Assembly (NCBI GenBank): GCA_003165075.1
Contig: PLSM01000170.1
Span: forward strand, 1 to 46,613
Length of the DNA: 46,613 nucleotides
From: Acidobacteriaceae bacterium
Lineage (GTDB): Bacteria > Acidobacteriota > Terriglobia > Terriglobales > Acidobacteriaceae
Direction of reading: 5' to 3'
Under the pieces are notes generated by a model. That model was not told the origin of the DNA, made no database searches, and saw nothing but the letters and a program-made list of their open reading frames with translations. The position numbers and the translations under genes were made by a program. Below, piece by piece: positions 33,762 through 43,003 of this stretch. How positions within the stretch are numbered: the stretch's first letter is position 1; each line of letters begins with the position of its first letter.

Positions 33762-34018
33762 CTGCCCCAGCTGGAGTCGTCGAAGGAGGCTGCAGCCCAG
33801 GCCGGATCATCGCCCGGGTGGAACTGCCACGGCCCATCGAGAGGTGCCGCACCCTTCCCCAGGTTGTCCACAACCAGCACGGGAACGGCCGGCACGGAGG
33901 CAGCATGCGTCTGCTCCGCATGTGACAAAGCCGTGCAGAGGGCACAAAACAAAGCCGCAACGAGAACGCCAGGACTCGACCGCCGGGGAAGCATGAGCAA
34001 GCATAACCCGGCAATCAT
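33758..34018 (-). pseudogene. 5' fragment of the SpoIIE-type phosphatase gene (signal peptide and start of sensor domain)
   Basis: Eighty-six residues from the ATG at 34018 (33994 is an alternative start). A signal peptide (about 15-35, ending near ALSHA) is followed by PLDGPWQFHPGDDPAW and FDDSSWG, the normal beginning of the 7TMR-type sensor domain. The frame then meets TGA, while the rest of the domain continues in the -1 frame. Adding one base in the GGGG run would read ...SSWGQVTGDKPLG... without a break. It may be a real mutation or an assembly/sequencing error. Confidence 0.75.
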
Positions 34019-34110
34019 ATTGGAAGTAAAGAGGATTCTGTGTTTCGCCGCTGCCCCTTGGTGTGTTCCACCAGAGCACGAAGCTATACGATGGATCTTT
34101 GGAGTGCATG

Positions 34111-35025
34111 ATGCCAAAAATCCTCGACGGCGCGGCCATTGCAGCAGCGATCAAGCAGGAAGTGGCGGAAGAAGTGAAGTCGCTGGCCCTCAAAGGCATC
34201 CGGCCCGGGCTGGCCGCGGTGCTGGTGGGGCATACGCCGGCGTCGGAGATTTACGTCCGCAGCAAAGTGCAGACTTGTGCCGACCTTGGGCTCTTCAGCG
34301 AATTGATTACCCCGCCCGATACGGTGACGACGGAAGAGATGCTCGACCTCGTGGCAGCGCTGAACCACCGTGACGATATCGACGGCATTCTCATCCAGTT
34401 GCCTCTGCCCAAGCAGGTCGACGTCAAAGCGCTTCTCGATGCCGTCGCGCCGGACAAGGATGTGGACGGTTTTCATCCCGTAAACGCCGGACGCCTGCAG
34501 GCGGGAAGGCCCGCATTGGCGCCTTGCACACCGGCGGGTGTGATCGAGATTCTCAAGCGCAGCGGGATTCCGATCGCCGGCCGGCATGCGGTGGTGGTAG
34601 GCCGCAGCGACATTGTGGGCAAGCCCGTGGCTATGTTGCTGCTGCATCAGAACGCCACGGTAACCATTTGCCACTCGAAGACCCGTGATCTGGCTGCCGT
34701 CACACGGGAGGCCGACATCCTGGTAGCCGCTATCGGACGGCCCGGATACATCACGCCGGAGATGGTGAAGCCCGGCGCAACCATCATTGATGTGGGCATC
34801 AATCGGCTGAACACGCGCGAGGAATTCGACCGCTTTTTCAAGGGCAACGTCCGGCGCGAGGCGGCGTTTGCCAAGCGCGGATCGACCATAGTGGGCGACG
34901 TGGACCCCAGGGCCTTCGAGTTGGCAGGGGCATATACGCCCGTCCCTGGCGGCGTAGGCCCGCTCACCATTGCCATGCTGATGGCGAACACGGTGAGCGC
35001 AGCCAAAATGCGGCGGGGGCTTTAG
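34111..35025 (+). CDS. folD: bifunctional methylenetetrahydrofolate dehydrogenase/cyclohydrolase
   Basis: The product is 304 residues. The ATG at 34111 is six bases after GGAG; the ATG directly before it (34108) is too close. The enzyme interconverts 5,10-methylene- and 10-formyl-tetrahydrofolate with NADP. The catalytic Tyr/Lys pair lies in SEIYVRSK. QLPLPKQV and DKDVDGFHPVN follow. The Rossmann part has VVGRSDIVGKPVAMLLL, and PVPGGVGPLT comes near the end. It supplies the formyl donor needed by PurN. It is followed three bases later by coaE. Confidence 0.95.
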   Translation: MPKILDGAAIAAAIKQEVAEEVKSLALKGIRPGLAAVLVGHTPASEIYVRSKVQTCADLGLFSELITPPDTVTTEEMLDLVAALNHRDDIDGILIQLPLPKQVDVKALLDAVAPDKDVDGFHPVNAGRLQAGRPALAPCTPAGVIEILKRSGIPIAGRHAVVVGRSDIVGKPVAMLLLHQNATVTICHSKTRDLAAVTREADILVAAIGRPGYITPEMVKPGATIIDVGINRLNTREEFDRFFKGNVRREAAFAKRGSTIVGDVDPRAFELAGAYTPVPGGVGPLTIAMLMANTVSAAKMRRGL

Positions 35026-35028
35026 GCC

Positions 35029-35724
35029 ATGCTGAGGGTCGGTCTCACCGGAGGCCTGGGAAGCGGCAAGAGCACTGTCGCGGGCATTTTGCGTGAGCTG
35101 GGCGCGGAAGTCATTGAAGCGGACGAGCTTGGCCGCACGCTGATGGAGCCGGGTCACCCGGTGTATGACGAAATTGTGCGAGTATTTGGTCCGGAAGTAG
35201 TGGGCCCCGAGGACCACTTGAACCGTGCCCGTCTGGCCGAGTTGGCCTTTCAGGGGGGGCGGTTGAACGAACTGAATGCTATCGTGCATCCGGCGGTAAT
35301 TGAAGTTCAGCGGCGCTGGATGAACGAGGTTTTTGCGCGCGACCCGGCGGCAGTGGCCGTGGTGGTCTCGGCGCTGATTTTTGAAGTGGAGCGCGACGCC
35401 CACGCCCGTGGCGAACGCGAGGGTGTGTTGGCCGATTGGCGCCGGCGGATGGACCGCGTCGTGGTGGTTACGGCGCCGGATGAAGTGAAGATCGCTCGTT
35501 ACGCCGCTCGGCAAGCTTCCACGGGTGTCGCGCGCGAGTCTGCCGAGGCGGATGCCCGCGCCCGGCTGGCGCACCAGATTCCAGACGACGTGAAAGCTGC
35601 TCGCTCCGATTACCTGGTGGAGAATGCAGGGGACAAAATCATGCTCCGCGCTCAGGTTGAAGACCTGTGGCGGCGGCTGAAGGCAGAGAGCAACAAATTC
35701 CTGACGGATGAGTCTTTAAAATAG
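35029..35724 (+). CDS. coaE: dephospho-CoA kinase
   Basis: The product is 231 residues. It phosphorylates the ribose 3'-hydroxyl of dephospho-CoA, the last step of coenzyme A synthesis. The P-loop GGLGSGKST is at residues 8-16, followed by IEADELGRTLMEPG and the HPAVIEVQRRW lid region. The C-terminus is slightly longer than in E. coli CoaE. It starts three bases after the folD stop, so the two are one operon; HtrA follows 85 bp later. Confidence 0.93.
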   Translation: MLRVGLTGGLGSGKSTVAGILRELGAEVIEADELGRTLMEPGHPVYDEIVRVFGPEVVGPEDHLNRARLAELAFQGGRLNELNAIVHPAVIEVQRRWMNEVFARDPAAVAVVVSALIFEVERDAHARGEREGVLADWRRRMDRVVVVTAPDEVKIARYAARQASTGVARESAEADARARLAHQIPDDVKAARSDYLVENAGDKIMLRAQVEDLWRRLKAESNKFLTDESLK

Positions 35725-35809
35725 GAAGCAGCAGCCCCGGCTCTTCCCTCATGGAATCGAGTCGTGGCGGAGCCGCATCCATTAAGGAAAGGTTTGCAGG
35801 TCTACAACC

Positions 35810-36964
35810 ATGAGATTGCGCCGGCTTTTGCTGATTGTCCTGCTGGTGGGTGGATTTTGGTATCTCACTACGCATCTTCCCTCGCGATTGGGCGACTGGT
35901 CGCTCTTCAATGTGCACGGCAGCCGGTCCCCGCTGGAGCTGACCGAGGCTGACGCTGCGCCTGCCTACGATGCCGAAGAGCAAAACAACATCGCCATTTA
36001 CAAGCGCGTGCTGCCCTCGGTGGTCAACATCACCTCCACCACGCTGGTCTTCAACTTCTTTTATGGCGCGGTCCCGCAGCAGGGCCAGGGTTCCGGCTTC
36101 GTGCTTGACAAGTCAGGCCACGTGCTCACCAACTACCACGTCGTCGAGGGAGCCAACCGCGGAATTAAAGTGCAGCTGAGCAACAAGCGCAGCTACTCCG
36201 CCAAAGTCGTGGGCACTGACAAGGTTCACGACCTGGCGCTGTTGCAAATCGACGCGCCCGGCCTCGAACCAGTCACACTGGCCGATTCCTCAAGCCTGTC
36301 TGTAGGCCAGAAGGTCTACGCCATCGGCAATCCCTTCGGCCTCAGCGGCACCATGACCCGCGGCATCATCAGTTCCATCCGTTCCATTAAAAACGCTGAC
36401 GGCGCGCCCATTGAAGATGCCATCCAGACCGATGCGGCTATCAACCCCGGCAACTCCGGTGGGCCGCTGCTTAACTCTCGCGGCGAGGTCATCGGCATCA
36501 ACACCATGATCGCCTCCAACGGCGCGGACCAAAGCTCGGGCATCGGATTTGCCATTCCCATCAACACGGCTAAGGCGGTCCTGGGCGACCTCACTCGCTA
36601 CGGGCGCGTCAAGCGGCCTTCGCTGGGCATTGTGTCCTTCGCGATTGGTCCCGACCTGGCCGAGCAGATAGGCCTCGCTTCCGACTACGGCGTACTGATT
36701 CAGCGCGTGATTCCCGGCGGGGCGGCCGAACGGGCTGGACTTCATGGAGGAAATGAACAGGCATATGTGGGCAACACTCCCATCATGCTTGGCGGAGACC
36801 TGATTGTGGCCATTGATGGACAGCAGGTAGCCGATCCACAGGACATCAGCGCAATCATGGACAAGCATCAGGCCGGGGACACGGTCAGCGTATCCATTCT
36901 GCGTGGCCGCAAGCAAATGACTTTCAAGTTGATTCTGGGAGAAGCACGGGGCGTAAATACGTAA
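35810..36964 (+). CDS. HtrA/DegP-type trypsin-like serine protease with PDZ domain
   Basis: The product is 384 residues. An N-terminal membrane helix (about 5-21) without an evident cleavage site suggests a tethered periplasmic enzyme. The protease domain holds the full triad: H110 in TNYHVVE, D141 in HDLALLQ and S216 in NPGNSGGPL. One PDZ domain (about 285-375, IQRVIPGGAAERAG and GGDLIVAIDGQQV) follows. Family members degrade misfolded envelope proteins. The single PDZ domain and membrane anchor resemble DegS/HtrA of the stress-signalling kind. Confidence 0.93.
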   Translation: MRLRRLLLIVLLVGGFWYLTTHLPSRLGDWSLFNVHGSRSPLELTEADAAPAYDAEEQNNIAIYKRVLPSVVNITSTTLVFNFFYGAVPQQGQGSGFVLDKSGHVLTNYHVVEGANRGIKVQLSNKRSYSAKVVGTDKVHDLALLQIDAPGLEPVTLADSSSLSVGQKVYAIGNPFGLSGTMTRGIISSIRSIKNADGAPIEDAIQTDAAINPGNSGGPLLNSRGEVIGINTMIASNGADQSSGIGFAIPINTAKAVLGDLTRYGRVKRPSLGIVSFAIGPDLAEQIGLASDYGVLIQRVIPGGAAERAGLHGGNEQAYVGNTPIMLGGDLIVAIDGQQVADPQDISAIMDKHQAGDTVSVSILRGRKQMTFKLILGEARGVNT

Positions 36965-36988
36965 AGACAGGTTCCAGGTTGCACTCCG

Positions 36989-37016
36989 ATGGGCCGCGCC
37001 GGGTGGAGCGGCCCAT
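36989..37016. terminator. bidirectional terminator hairpin
   Basis: ATGGGCCGC at 36989-36997 pairs exactly with 37008-37016 around a 10-nt loop, in the short gap between two convergent genes. No long T-run on either side. Confidence 0.5.
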
Positions 37017-37027
37017 GGTGTCTAGCT

Positions 37028-37306
37028 TTAGAACTTGACGCCCAGGGTGGTCAGGAACGCCTTCACCTCGGGCCATGCGGCCTTCAGGTCGGTTACCGTC
37101 TGAATGTCAAGGGCGATATTCAGGGGGTTGGCGGCGGCGCCGGCAAGCTCAGACATGGGCTTTTCCACGGCGCCCACCAGGGTGGCAAGCGCAGCAACAA
37201 CTGCGGGCGCCGCGTGCAAGGCTTTGTCGGCGCCAGTGAGCCACTTCAAGGCGTCCTCAGCTCCGATTTCAATGCCCTTCTCGATATTTACCAGGATATT
37301 AGCCAT
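37028..37306 (-). CDS. small helical protein of unknown function
   Basis: Ninety-two residues from the ATG at 37306, with AAAAGGAA about eight bases upstream. The frame is open much further 5' but that part is Arg/Pro-rich and not protein-like. The sequence is alanine-rich and moderately hydrophobic (HAAPAVVAALATLVGAVEKP, then NPLNIALDIQTVTDLKAAWP), with no signal peptide and no cysteine. It looks like a compact helical bundle or a peripheral membrane peptide. It is alone between the HtrA gene (convergent) and a 516-bp gap. No family was recognised. Confidence 0.6.
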   Translation of the reverse strand: MANILVNIEKGIEIGAEDALKWLTGADKALHAAPAVVAALATLVGAVEKPMSELAGAAANPLNIALDIQTVTDLKAAWPEVKAFLTTLGVKF

Positions 37307-37822
37307 CACGATGGTTCCTTTTCTGGTCGGCGCCATGCGGCTTTCGAGGGCCGGCCGCCGACTTGGGTTAGGGCGGCTCTCAGGCTGGGTGTGCCGTGGT
37401 TTCGGCAGGTCCGCAGCAGAGAGCCGCTGACGCGCAGACAAAGACGGTCCCGCGCCCCGGTGTCCTCCCTCACGGCAGTCCACAGGGTCAAGCAGGCTCG
37501 CAGAGCTTCGATGGGCGGCTCTTTTGTTCGATGAAAGAGCCACTCATCCTCTGCGACGCGGATCACACTAAACTCGGGAATTGCTGCGAGGGGAGGGCGT
37601 ACACATTCGCCGGGCGCGGCATATCCGCCGCTTGTCTGGCTACTCCTTAAGGCTAGGCAATCGGGAGTATATCTTCAGCAAAGCGGTTAGATTGGCTAAC
37701 AAGCATGGAATCAATGGCATTGATAGGCATCGCGTGATCGGCTACTTGACATAGTCAACGCTCTCGGCCAGTGCATCGCCCTGGCACGCCAGGAGCACTC
37801 AGCGATCGGCCTTCTCGTCGTC
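37307..37822. other. 516-bp gap with small inverted repeats
   Basis: No gene is convincing. It should contain the promoter of the 92-residue gene. A perfect 8-bp hairpin is at 37517-37541 (GGCTCTTT and AAAGAGCC), and small palindromes are at 37686-37700 (GTTAG/CTAAC) and 37746-37758 (TTGAC/GTCAA). The first could terminate or structure a leader; the others could be operator half-sites. No known RNA family was recognised. Confidence 0.4.
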
Positions 37823-38452
37823 TTAGTCTGGGTTCCGTCTCACGTAACGCCGTCCGCGAATCTCATACATCGCGCTGGCGACGCGGGCGATGGCTTCGCT
37901 GTAGGCGATATGTTCCTCAACCAGGATGCGTTCGGCCAGCGAGTGCGCATCATCCTCTTCCAGCACCGGAATCGCCCGTTGCAGCACAATGGCTCCGTGG
38001 TCCAGATGCTCATCCACAAAGTGGACTGTGCAGCCGGCCACTTTGACGCCGTAATCGAAGGCCTGTTGTTGCGCGTCGAGGCCGGGGAAGGCAGGCAGCA
38101 GCGAGGGATGAATGTTGAGGATGCGATTAGAGAACGCGGCGATGAACTCCGCTGAAAGCAGCCGCATGTAGCCCGCCAGGCAAACCAGGTCCACATGGTG
38201 CTCCCTCAGGCAAGCGATCATGTCGGCGTCGTGCTGGGTGCGCGAGCGGCCCCTGGAGACAAGAATCGCGGTGGGCAGGCCCAACTCGCGCGCGATAGCC
38301 AGCCCGCCGGCCTCGGCTACATTGGAGATCACGACCGCAATCTCCACCCCCTTGAGCCGTTCCTCTCGAATAGACTGTGCGATGGATTTGAAGTTCGAGC
38401 CACGCCCGGAAATCAGGACTCCCAGCCGCAGAGGATGGACGTCTTCGCTCAC
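37823..38452 (-). CDS. purN: phosphoribosylglycinamide formyltransferase
   Basis: The product is 209 residues. It transfers a formyl group from 10-formyl-THF to GAR in purine synthesis. LISGRGSNF near the N-terminus binds the ribose phosphate. SNVAEAGGL follows. The catalytic Asn/His pair sits in NIHPSLLPAFPG, and the catalytic Asp in a later segment (VDEHLDHGAIV). Its start overlaps the purM stop by four bases, giving a coupled purM-purN pair. Confidence 0.95.
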   Translation of the reverse strand: MSEDVHPLRLGVLISGRGSNFKSIAQSIREERLKGVEIAVVISNVAEAGGLAIARELGLPTAILVSRGRSRTQHDADMIACLREHHVDLVCLAGYMRLLSAEFIAAFSNRILNIHPSLLPAFPGLDAQQQAFDYGVKVAGCTVHFVDEHLDHGAIVLQRAIPVLEEDDAHSLAERILVEEHIAYSEAIARVASAMYEIRGRRYVRRNPD

Positions 38453-39498
38453 GTGTACTGCACCCGCCGCTCGCCCTTTACCACGCGCCCGACTACATAG
38501 AACTTCTCTTCGGCTCGATCCAGCAAGTTCTTGGCGCGCGTAAACTTGGCTGCGGGAATGGCCGCGATCAGTCCAACTCCCATGTTGAAGGTGCGCATCA
38601 TCTCATCCTGCGACACCTGGCCCAGCGCGCGCAGATGTTCAAAGATCGGCAGCACCGGCCACGAGCCCAGTTCTATTTGTGCCGCTGCGCCTTTGGGCAG
38701 AATGCGGGGCAGGTTCTCCGTGATGCCGCCGCCGGTAATGTGGGCCATCCCTGTAGTCAACTCCGCCGCCACCAGCTTTTGAATCACGTGCAGGTAGCTG
38801 CGGTGGGTCTTCATCAGCGCCGTGCCGGCCTTTTCCTTGATGGCGGTCACGTACTGCGAGGGCTTGTATCCGGCCACTTCAAACAGCAGCTTGCGCGCCA
38901 GCGAATAGCCATTGGTGTGCAGCCCGGTCGAGGGCAGTCCGATCAGGACGTCACCGGCCTTGATGCCCGCGCCGGTGACCATCTTGTCACGGTCGACCGC
39001 GCCCACAATAAAACCGGCCAGGTCGTACTCTCCGTCGGAGTAGAAACCGGGCATCTGCGCTGTTTCTCCGCCAATCAGGGCGCAGCCGTTGGCCTTGCAG
39101 GCATCGGCCAGCCCGGTGACCACGCTTTCGGTCACCTCTGCATCCAGCTTGCCGGTGGCCAGGTAATCCAAAAAAAACAACGGCGTTGCGCCCTGCACAG
39201 CGATGTCGTTGACGCAATGGTTCACCAGATCTGCGCCCACGGTGCGGTGCAGGCCCATCTCGAAAGCCACCTTCAGCTTGGTGCCCACCCCATCGGCTGA
39301 GCTCACCAGGATGGGATTCTTCCACCTCTGCATGTCGAGCCGAAAAAGCGCGCCAAAGCCCCCGATGCCGCCTAACACGTTGCGATTGAAGGTCTTCTGC
39401 GCCAGGTACTTGATGCGTTCCTTGGCGCGGTCGCCGCTACTGATGTCAACACCGGCGTCGGCGTAGGTTACTGGCTTGGATTTGGGTTCGTCGGGCAC
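38449..39498 (-). CDS. purM: phosphoribosylformylglycinamidine cyclo-ligase (AIR synthetase)
   Basis: The product is 349 residues. It closes the imidazole ring of AIR using ATP. YADAGVDISSGDRA starts the ATP-binding domain. SADGVGTKLKVA, VNDIAVQGATPLFFLDYLA and GGETAQMPGFY follow, and HITGGGITENLPRILP is in the C-terminal half. The length is standard. It is the promoter-proximal gene of the purM-purN pair. Confidence 0.96.
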   Translation of the reverse strand: MPDEPKSKPVTYADAGVDISSGDRAKERIKYLAQKTFNRNVLGGIGGFGALFRLDMQRWKNPILVSSADGVGTKLKVAFEMGLHRTVGADLVNHCVNDIAVQGATPLFFLDYLATGKLDAEVTESVVTGLADACKANGCALIGGETAQMPGFYSDGEYDLAGFIVGAVDRDKMVTGAGIKAGDVLIGLPSTGLHTNGYSLARKLLFEVAGYKPSQYVTAIKEKAGTALMKTHRSYLHVIQKLVAAELTTGMAHITGGGITENLPRILPKGAAAQIELGSWPVLPIFEHLRALGQVSQDEMMRTFNMGVGLIAAIPAAKFTRAKNLLDRAEEKFYVVGRVVKGERRVQYT

Positions 39499-39669
39499 AA
39501 TGAGGACTTTCTGAGGATGGAATAATCAGCGGCCTTGGTAGCCGGAAATGACGATTCTAGCAGGATTTGACCCCGCCGCGGCACGTTCCATTCACCCAGC
39601 GCTGTTCAAAACTTGAAGGGATTCTCATCCGCATTCTCGTTTGTCGAGTATCCTCGAAGCAGAATTGGG

Positions 39670-39894
39670 ATGAGCATTGCCCGTCGAAATCTCGACCCTA
39701 AGGCCAGGCGGCAGATCGCCATCGCGAATCTGTCTCTGGCGACTGGCCTCTTGTTGATCCTTTTCGTTCACCCTTCCGGCAATATTGGTCGCAACTGGCT
39801 CCACGCGGTGTCCGGCTTTCAGCTCGGACTCTCGATCGTCATCAACCTCTTCGCGCTCCGCTTTGCCAGGCGCTGCCGCGAAAAGCAAGTCTAA
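39670..39894 (+). CDS. small two-helix membrane protein
   Basis: Seventy-four residues from the ATG at 39670; an ATG at 39613 would add 19 residues. The ribosome site is weak. Two hydrophobic segments (about 18-32 and 48-62) flank a short polar loop, with basic ends (RRNLDPKARRQ, RFARRCREK). It resembles the next small gene in plan. Function unknown. Confidence 0.55.
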   Translation: MSIARRNLDPKARRQIAIANLSLATGLLLILFVHPSGNIGRNWLHAVSGFQLGLSIVINLFALRFARRCREKQV

Positions 39895-39972
39895 CCACTC
39901 CATCCAAAATCGATTTCAGGTTAGATTTGTTGTACGGTTGTGCCATTTCGGGTTGAGATTGGAGCCAGAACC

Positions 39973-40230
39973 ATGATCCTCCGCCATCTGCTCAAGCGCA
40001 ACGAGCAAGACGCCGCGGCGAAAGTGCCGGTGGCCATGATGTTTGTCACCATTGGGTTGATGCTCATTGTGGTTGGCGTCGCTTGGCCCGGCGCTTCTTC
40101 CCCGGCAGCGCACACCGGGCCGCTCTCGCATGATTTTCTGCGCGGCTTTTTGATCGGCATTGCCATCGTTCTTGAGATTGTCGGCGTCGTGATCGCCGCT
40201 TCCGCTGCGCGGGTTACTCGAAAGAGCTAA
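39973..40230 (+). CDS. small two-helix membrane protein
   Basis: Eighty-five residues from the ATG at 39973 with GGAG eight bases upstream. Two hydrophobic helices (about 20-37 and 56-75) are separated by a loop, and the second contains LRGFLIGIAIVLEIVG. It shares with the preceding small gene a His-x(4)-Gly-Phe start of helix 2 and a basic tail, so the pair may be diverged duplicates. Its stop overlaps the convergent DCC-family gene by four bases. Function unknown. Confidence 0.6.
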   Translation: MILRHLLKRNEQDAAAKVPVAMMFVTIGLMLIVVGVAWPGASSPAAHTGPLSHDFLRGFLIGIAIVLEIVGVVIAASAARVTRKS

Positions 40231-40673
40231 AGAAACCGCGCCTGTTCCTCCGGCGTGGGCACGGGGCAGCTCTTCAGCCGTCCCCAGATGCAGTAGCGCC
40301 ACCGGGCAATGAAACGGTAGCCCAGGTCGCGCACGTCACGCGGCACCCAGCGCAACGCGCTCCCAACCACCGGCCAGGGGCGCGGGAGTTCATGCAGCAA
40401 CGCCACCACCGCATCTGAGCGAACCCAGATTTGTTCCAGCGGCCCGCCGGGGTCGCGCACCACCAGAATTGTGCCAGGGTCCGTCGCCGCGTCCGATGCG
40501 CTGAACCCGTGCCTCGTCAGGATACCTGCCACTTGCGCCAACTCGGAGGGCGCAAAGCGCAGCCGGTCCTGACGGTCGCGGGTCAGGAACCACCGCACCG
40601 ACCGGTTGCAAAAGCCACAGCGGCCATCGAAGATGACCAGCATGCGGCCGCCGAGTTCCTTAAAACTGCTCAC
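40227..40673 (-). CDS. DCC-family thiol-disulfide oxidoreductase (DUF393)
   Basis: The product is 148 residues from the ATG at 40673; an ATG at 40643 (MLVIFDGRC) is an equally likely start that places the motif at the very N-terminus. The thioredoxin-like fold carries the family signature [15 protein letters not shown] with the CxxC pair. Later segments ([24 protein letters not shown]) are also typical. The family is thought to act in thiol-disulfide exchange, but substrates are unknown. It is divergent from hemL. Confidence 0.85.
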   Translation of the reverse strand: MSSFKELGGRMLVIFDGRCGFCNRSVRWFLTRDRQDRLRFAPSELAQVAGILTRHGFSASDAATDPGTILVVRDPGGPLEQIWVRSDAVVALLHELPRPWPVVGSALRWVPRDVRDLGYRFIARWRYCIWGRLKSCPVPTPEEQARFL

Positions 40674-40754
40674 CATCAACGGGATGCACGTACGGAACAC
40701 AGAGATTCAATTCGCCCCATGCACAAGGTCTTCGGCCTCTATACTGGAACCATT

Positions 40755-42083
40755 ATGAGCGCCCACGTCTCAACTGCCGCCCGCACCCGTTCCCATGCGC
40801 TCCAGCAGCGTGCGGAGCACTTTTTTCCCGGCGGCGTGAACTCGCCGGTAAGAGCCTTTCGCGCGGTGGGCGGCGCACCGCCTTTTGTCGAACGAGCCCA
40901 GGGCGCATGGCTCACCGATGCCGACGGCAACCGTTATATCGACTACTTTGGCTCGTGGGGACCGATGATTCTGGGCCACGCCTTTCCACCGGTGGTCGAG
41001 GCCATTCAACGGGCCGCGCGCGATTCGGCCAGTTTTGGCGCCTCCACAGCCGGCGAGGCCGACCTGGCCGAGCGTGTCGTTGCCTGCTACCCCGCCATCG
41101 AAAAGCTGCGCTTCGTCAGTTCCGGCACTGAGGCCACCATGTCGGCCATCCGGCTGGCCCGCGCCGCCACCGGCCGCAAGATCATCGTCAAATTCGAGGG
41201 CTGCTACCACGGCCATGCCGACGGCCTGCTGGTCAAAGCCGGCTCCGGCGTGGCGACCTTCGGCATTCCTGGTTCAGCCGGTGTGCCAGAGGAAGTAGCC
41301 CACCTCACACTCGCTCTGCCCTACAACGATCTCTCCGTGGTTGAGTCCGCTTTTGCTGCCCACCCTAAGGCCATCGCCGCCGTCATTCTTGAGCCCGTAG
41401 TGGGCAACGCAGGCTGTATCCCGCCTGCGCCCGGCTACCTCGCCGGCTTGCGTGCCCTTACCGCCCGCGAAGGAACAGTGTTCATCGTGGATGAGGTCAT
41501 GACCGGATTCCGAGTGGCGCTTGGCGGCGCGCTTGAGCTCTACGGCATCGATGCCGACCTGGTCACCCTCGGCAAGATCGTGGGCGGCGGTCTGCCTGTG
41601 GGCGTCTTCGGCGGCAAACGCGTTCTCATGGATTTGCTCGCCCCGCTCGGCCCCGTCTATCAGGCCGGTACCCTCAGCGGTAATCCGCTCGCCATGGCCG
41701 CCGGCATCGCCACGGTCAGCTACCTGCAGCACAATGCCGCCCAAGTCTATCCGCGCCTTGAAGCCACAGCCAGGGCCGTCGCCGAGGGTGTGGCCGCTGA
41801 AGCCGCCCGCGCCGGCGTTTCCCTCACCCTCAACCGCGTAGGCTCGATGTGGACCTGGTTCTTTACCCCCGGCCCAGTAACCAATTATGACCAGGCCGCA
41901 AGATCCGACACGGCCGCTTTTGGCCGCTTCCATCGCGCCATGCTGGACCAGGGCGTCTGGCTGCCGCCCAGCCAGTTTGAAGCTGCTTTTTTAAGTACGG
42001 CGCACGGGGATGCCGAAGTCCAGGCGACGATTGATGCAGCGCGCGGGGCCTTTGAGACCGGTATAACCGGATATTCGCTCTAA
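40755..42083 (+). CDS. hemL: glutamate-1-semialdehyde 2,1-aminomutase
   Basis: The product is 442 residues from the ATG at 40755 (GGAA upstream); the frame is open far 5' but overlaps the divergent gene. The enzyme makes 5-aminolevulinate in the C5 heme pathway. [13 protein letters not shown] opens the protein. [15 protein letters not shown] binds the cofactor phosphate, and the PLP lysine is K274 in [13 protein letters not shown]. Length matches the family. TATACT at 40740-40745, ten bases before the ATG, may be a -10 box of a short-leader transcript. Confidence 0.95.
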   Translation: MSAHVSTAARTRSHALQQRAEHFFPGGVNSPVRAFRAVGGAPPFVERAQGAWLTDADGNRYIDYFGSWGPMILGHAFPPVVEAIQRAARDSASFGASTAGEADLAERVVACYPAIEKLRFVSSGTEATMSAIRLARAATGRKIIVKFEGCYHGHADGLLVKAGSGVATFGIPGSAGVPEEVAHLTLALPYNDLSVVESAFAAHPKAIAAVILEPVVGNAGCIPPAPGYLAGLRALTAREGTVFIVDEVMTGFRVALGGALELYGIDADLVTLGKIVGGGLPVGVFGGKRVLMDLLAPLGPVYQAGTLSGNPLAMAAGIATVSYLQHNAAQVYPRLEATARAVAEGVAAEAARAGVSLTLNRVGSMWTWFFTPGPVTNYDQAARSDTAAFGRFHRAMLDQGVWLPPSQFEAAFLSTAHGDAEVQATIDAARGAFETGITGYSL

Positions 42084-42817
42084 CTCCACGCATCCAGCGT
42101 CACAAACCGGCACTGGTCCTTATAGCGTGTGATCAATTGGTCGGCTGCGGTTACAGACGGCCCTCGGTTCGCGCCCAGTGCCAGGTGGCTGCCGTCGTGC
42201 ATCACGATGTTGGTGGCCCAGCCCCGCCGGTGGTTCCGGTCGATCTTCTGCATCAATCGTTTCGCAATCAGGTCCGCCGAGGGCTCGCTCCAGTCGGATG
42301 TGATTGCGTTCCACAGCACGGGCGTCATTCCCAGCCGGCGTGCCGTGTTCAGTACATCGGGCCGGCGCGCGCCAAACGGCGGGCGGAAGTAGCGTACCGG
42401 CTGGCCGGTTATCTGCTCCAGAGTTTCTTTGGTCCGCACCAGTTCCTCGCGCACGCGGCCAGGTGCGGTGAGCGCAAGGTTGGGATGGCTCCAGGAGTGG
42501 TTCCCAACCAGGTGGCCTGCCTCCGCGACGCGCCGCACCAGCTCCGGTTCGGCCTGCGCGTACCGGCCCACCATAAAGAACGTAACCCGCACACCATGGC
42601 CGGCGAGGACGTCGAGCAAACGCGGCGTCCAGGCCGGGTTGGGCCCGTCGTCGAAGGTAAGCGCCAGTTCCCCGGGCCGGGCCGGCGCAATCAGCACTCG
42701 CCCAAAGATGCGCGAGCCGGGCCACATCGCCGCATACGCGCACCCGCCCGCCGCCAGACCCAGTCCGGCTGCGATGCCAAGCCCAGCGTAAATCTCTGTA
42801 GCCAGTGGAGAAAGCAT
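42080..42817 (-). CDS. membrane-anchored polysaccharide deacetylase (NodB domain, CE4)
   Basis: The product is 245 residues from the ATG at 42817, the first start that gives a membrane anchor (residues about 8-30) directly before the domain; the longer frame upstream runs into panB and is not protein-like. CE4 motifs are in order: TFDDGPNP (D56, D57), NHSWSHP (metal ligands H107 and H111), RPPFGAR, and IVMHDG near the end. It would remove N-acetyl groups from peptidoglycan or an exported polysaccharide. Its stop overlaps the hemL stop convergently. Confidence 0.88.
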   Translation of the reverse strand: MLSPLATEIYAGLGIAAGLGLAAGGCAYAAMWPGSRIFGRVLIAPARPGELALTFDDGPNPAWTPRLLDVLAGHGVRVTFFMVGRYAQAEPELVRRVAEAGHLVGNHSWSHPNLALTAPGRVREELVRTKETLEQITGQPVRYFRPPFGARRPDVLNTARRLGMTPVLWNAITSDWSEPSADLIAKRLMQKIDRNHRRGWATNIVMHDGSHLALGANRGPSVTAADQLITRYKDQCRFVTLDAWS

Positions 42818-43003
42818 TCCATCTACCAGTGTGCGACGCAGAGGGGCTAAGCGGCAAGAACTCGCGCCAGAAGATACGCTGCGTCGAACCCTGACGGGCA
42901 GCCCGCAACGTGGGACAGGCGCGTTTATCGGGTGCCGTCTCGGGGCGTATACTCGGCTAGTTCGGGTCGCATCCTGGGTTGACGGAGCGGCACTGGAGAA
43001 AAC

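Noticed and set aside
34084..35574. Minus-strand frame of 496 codons
   Set aside because: Antisense to folD and coaE, both certain; His/Arg-rich with no recognisable domain.
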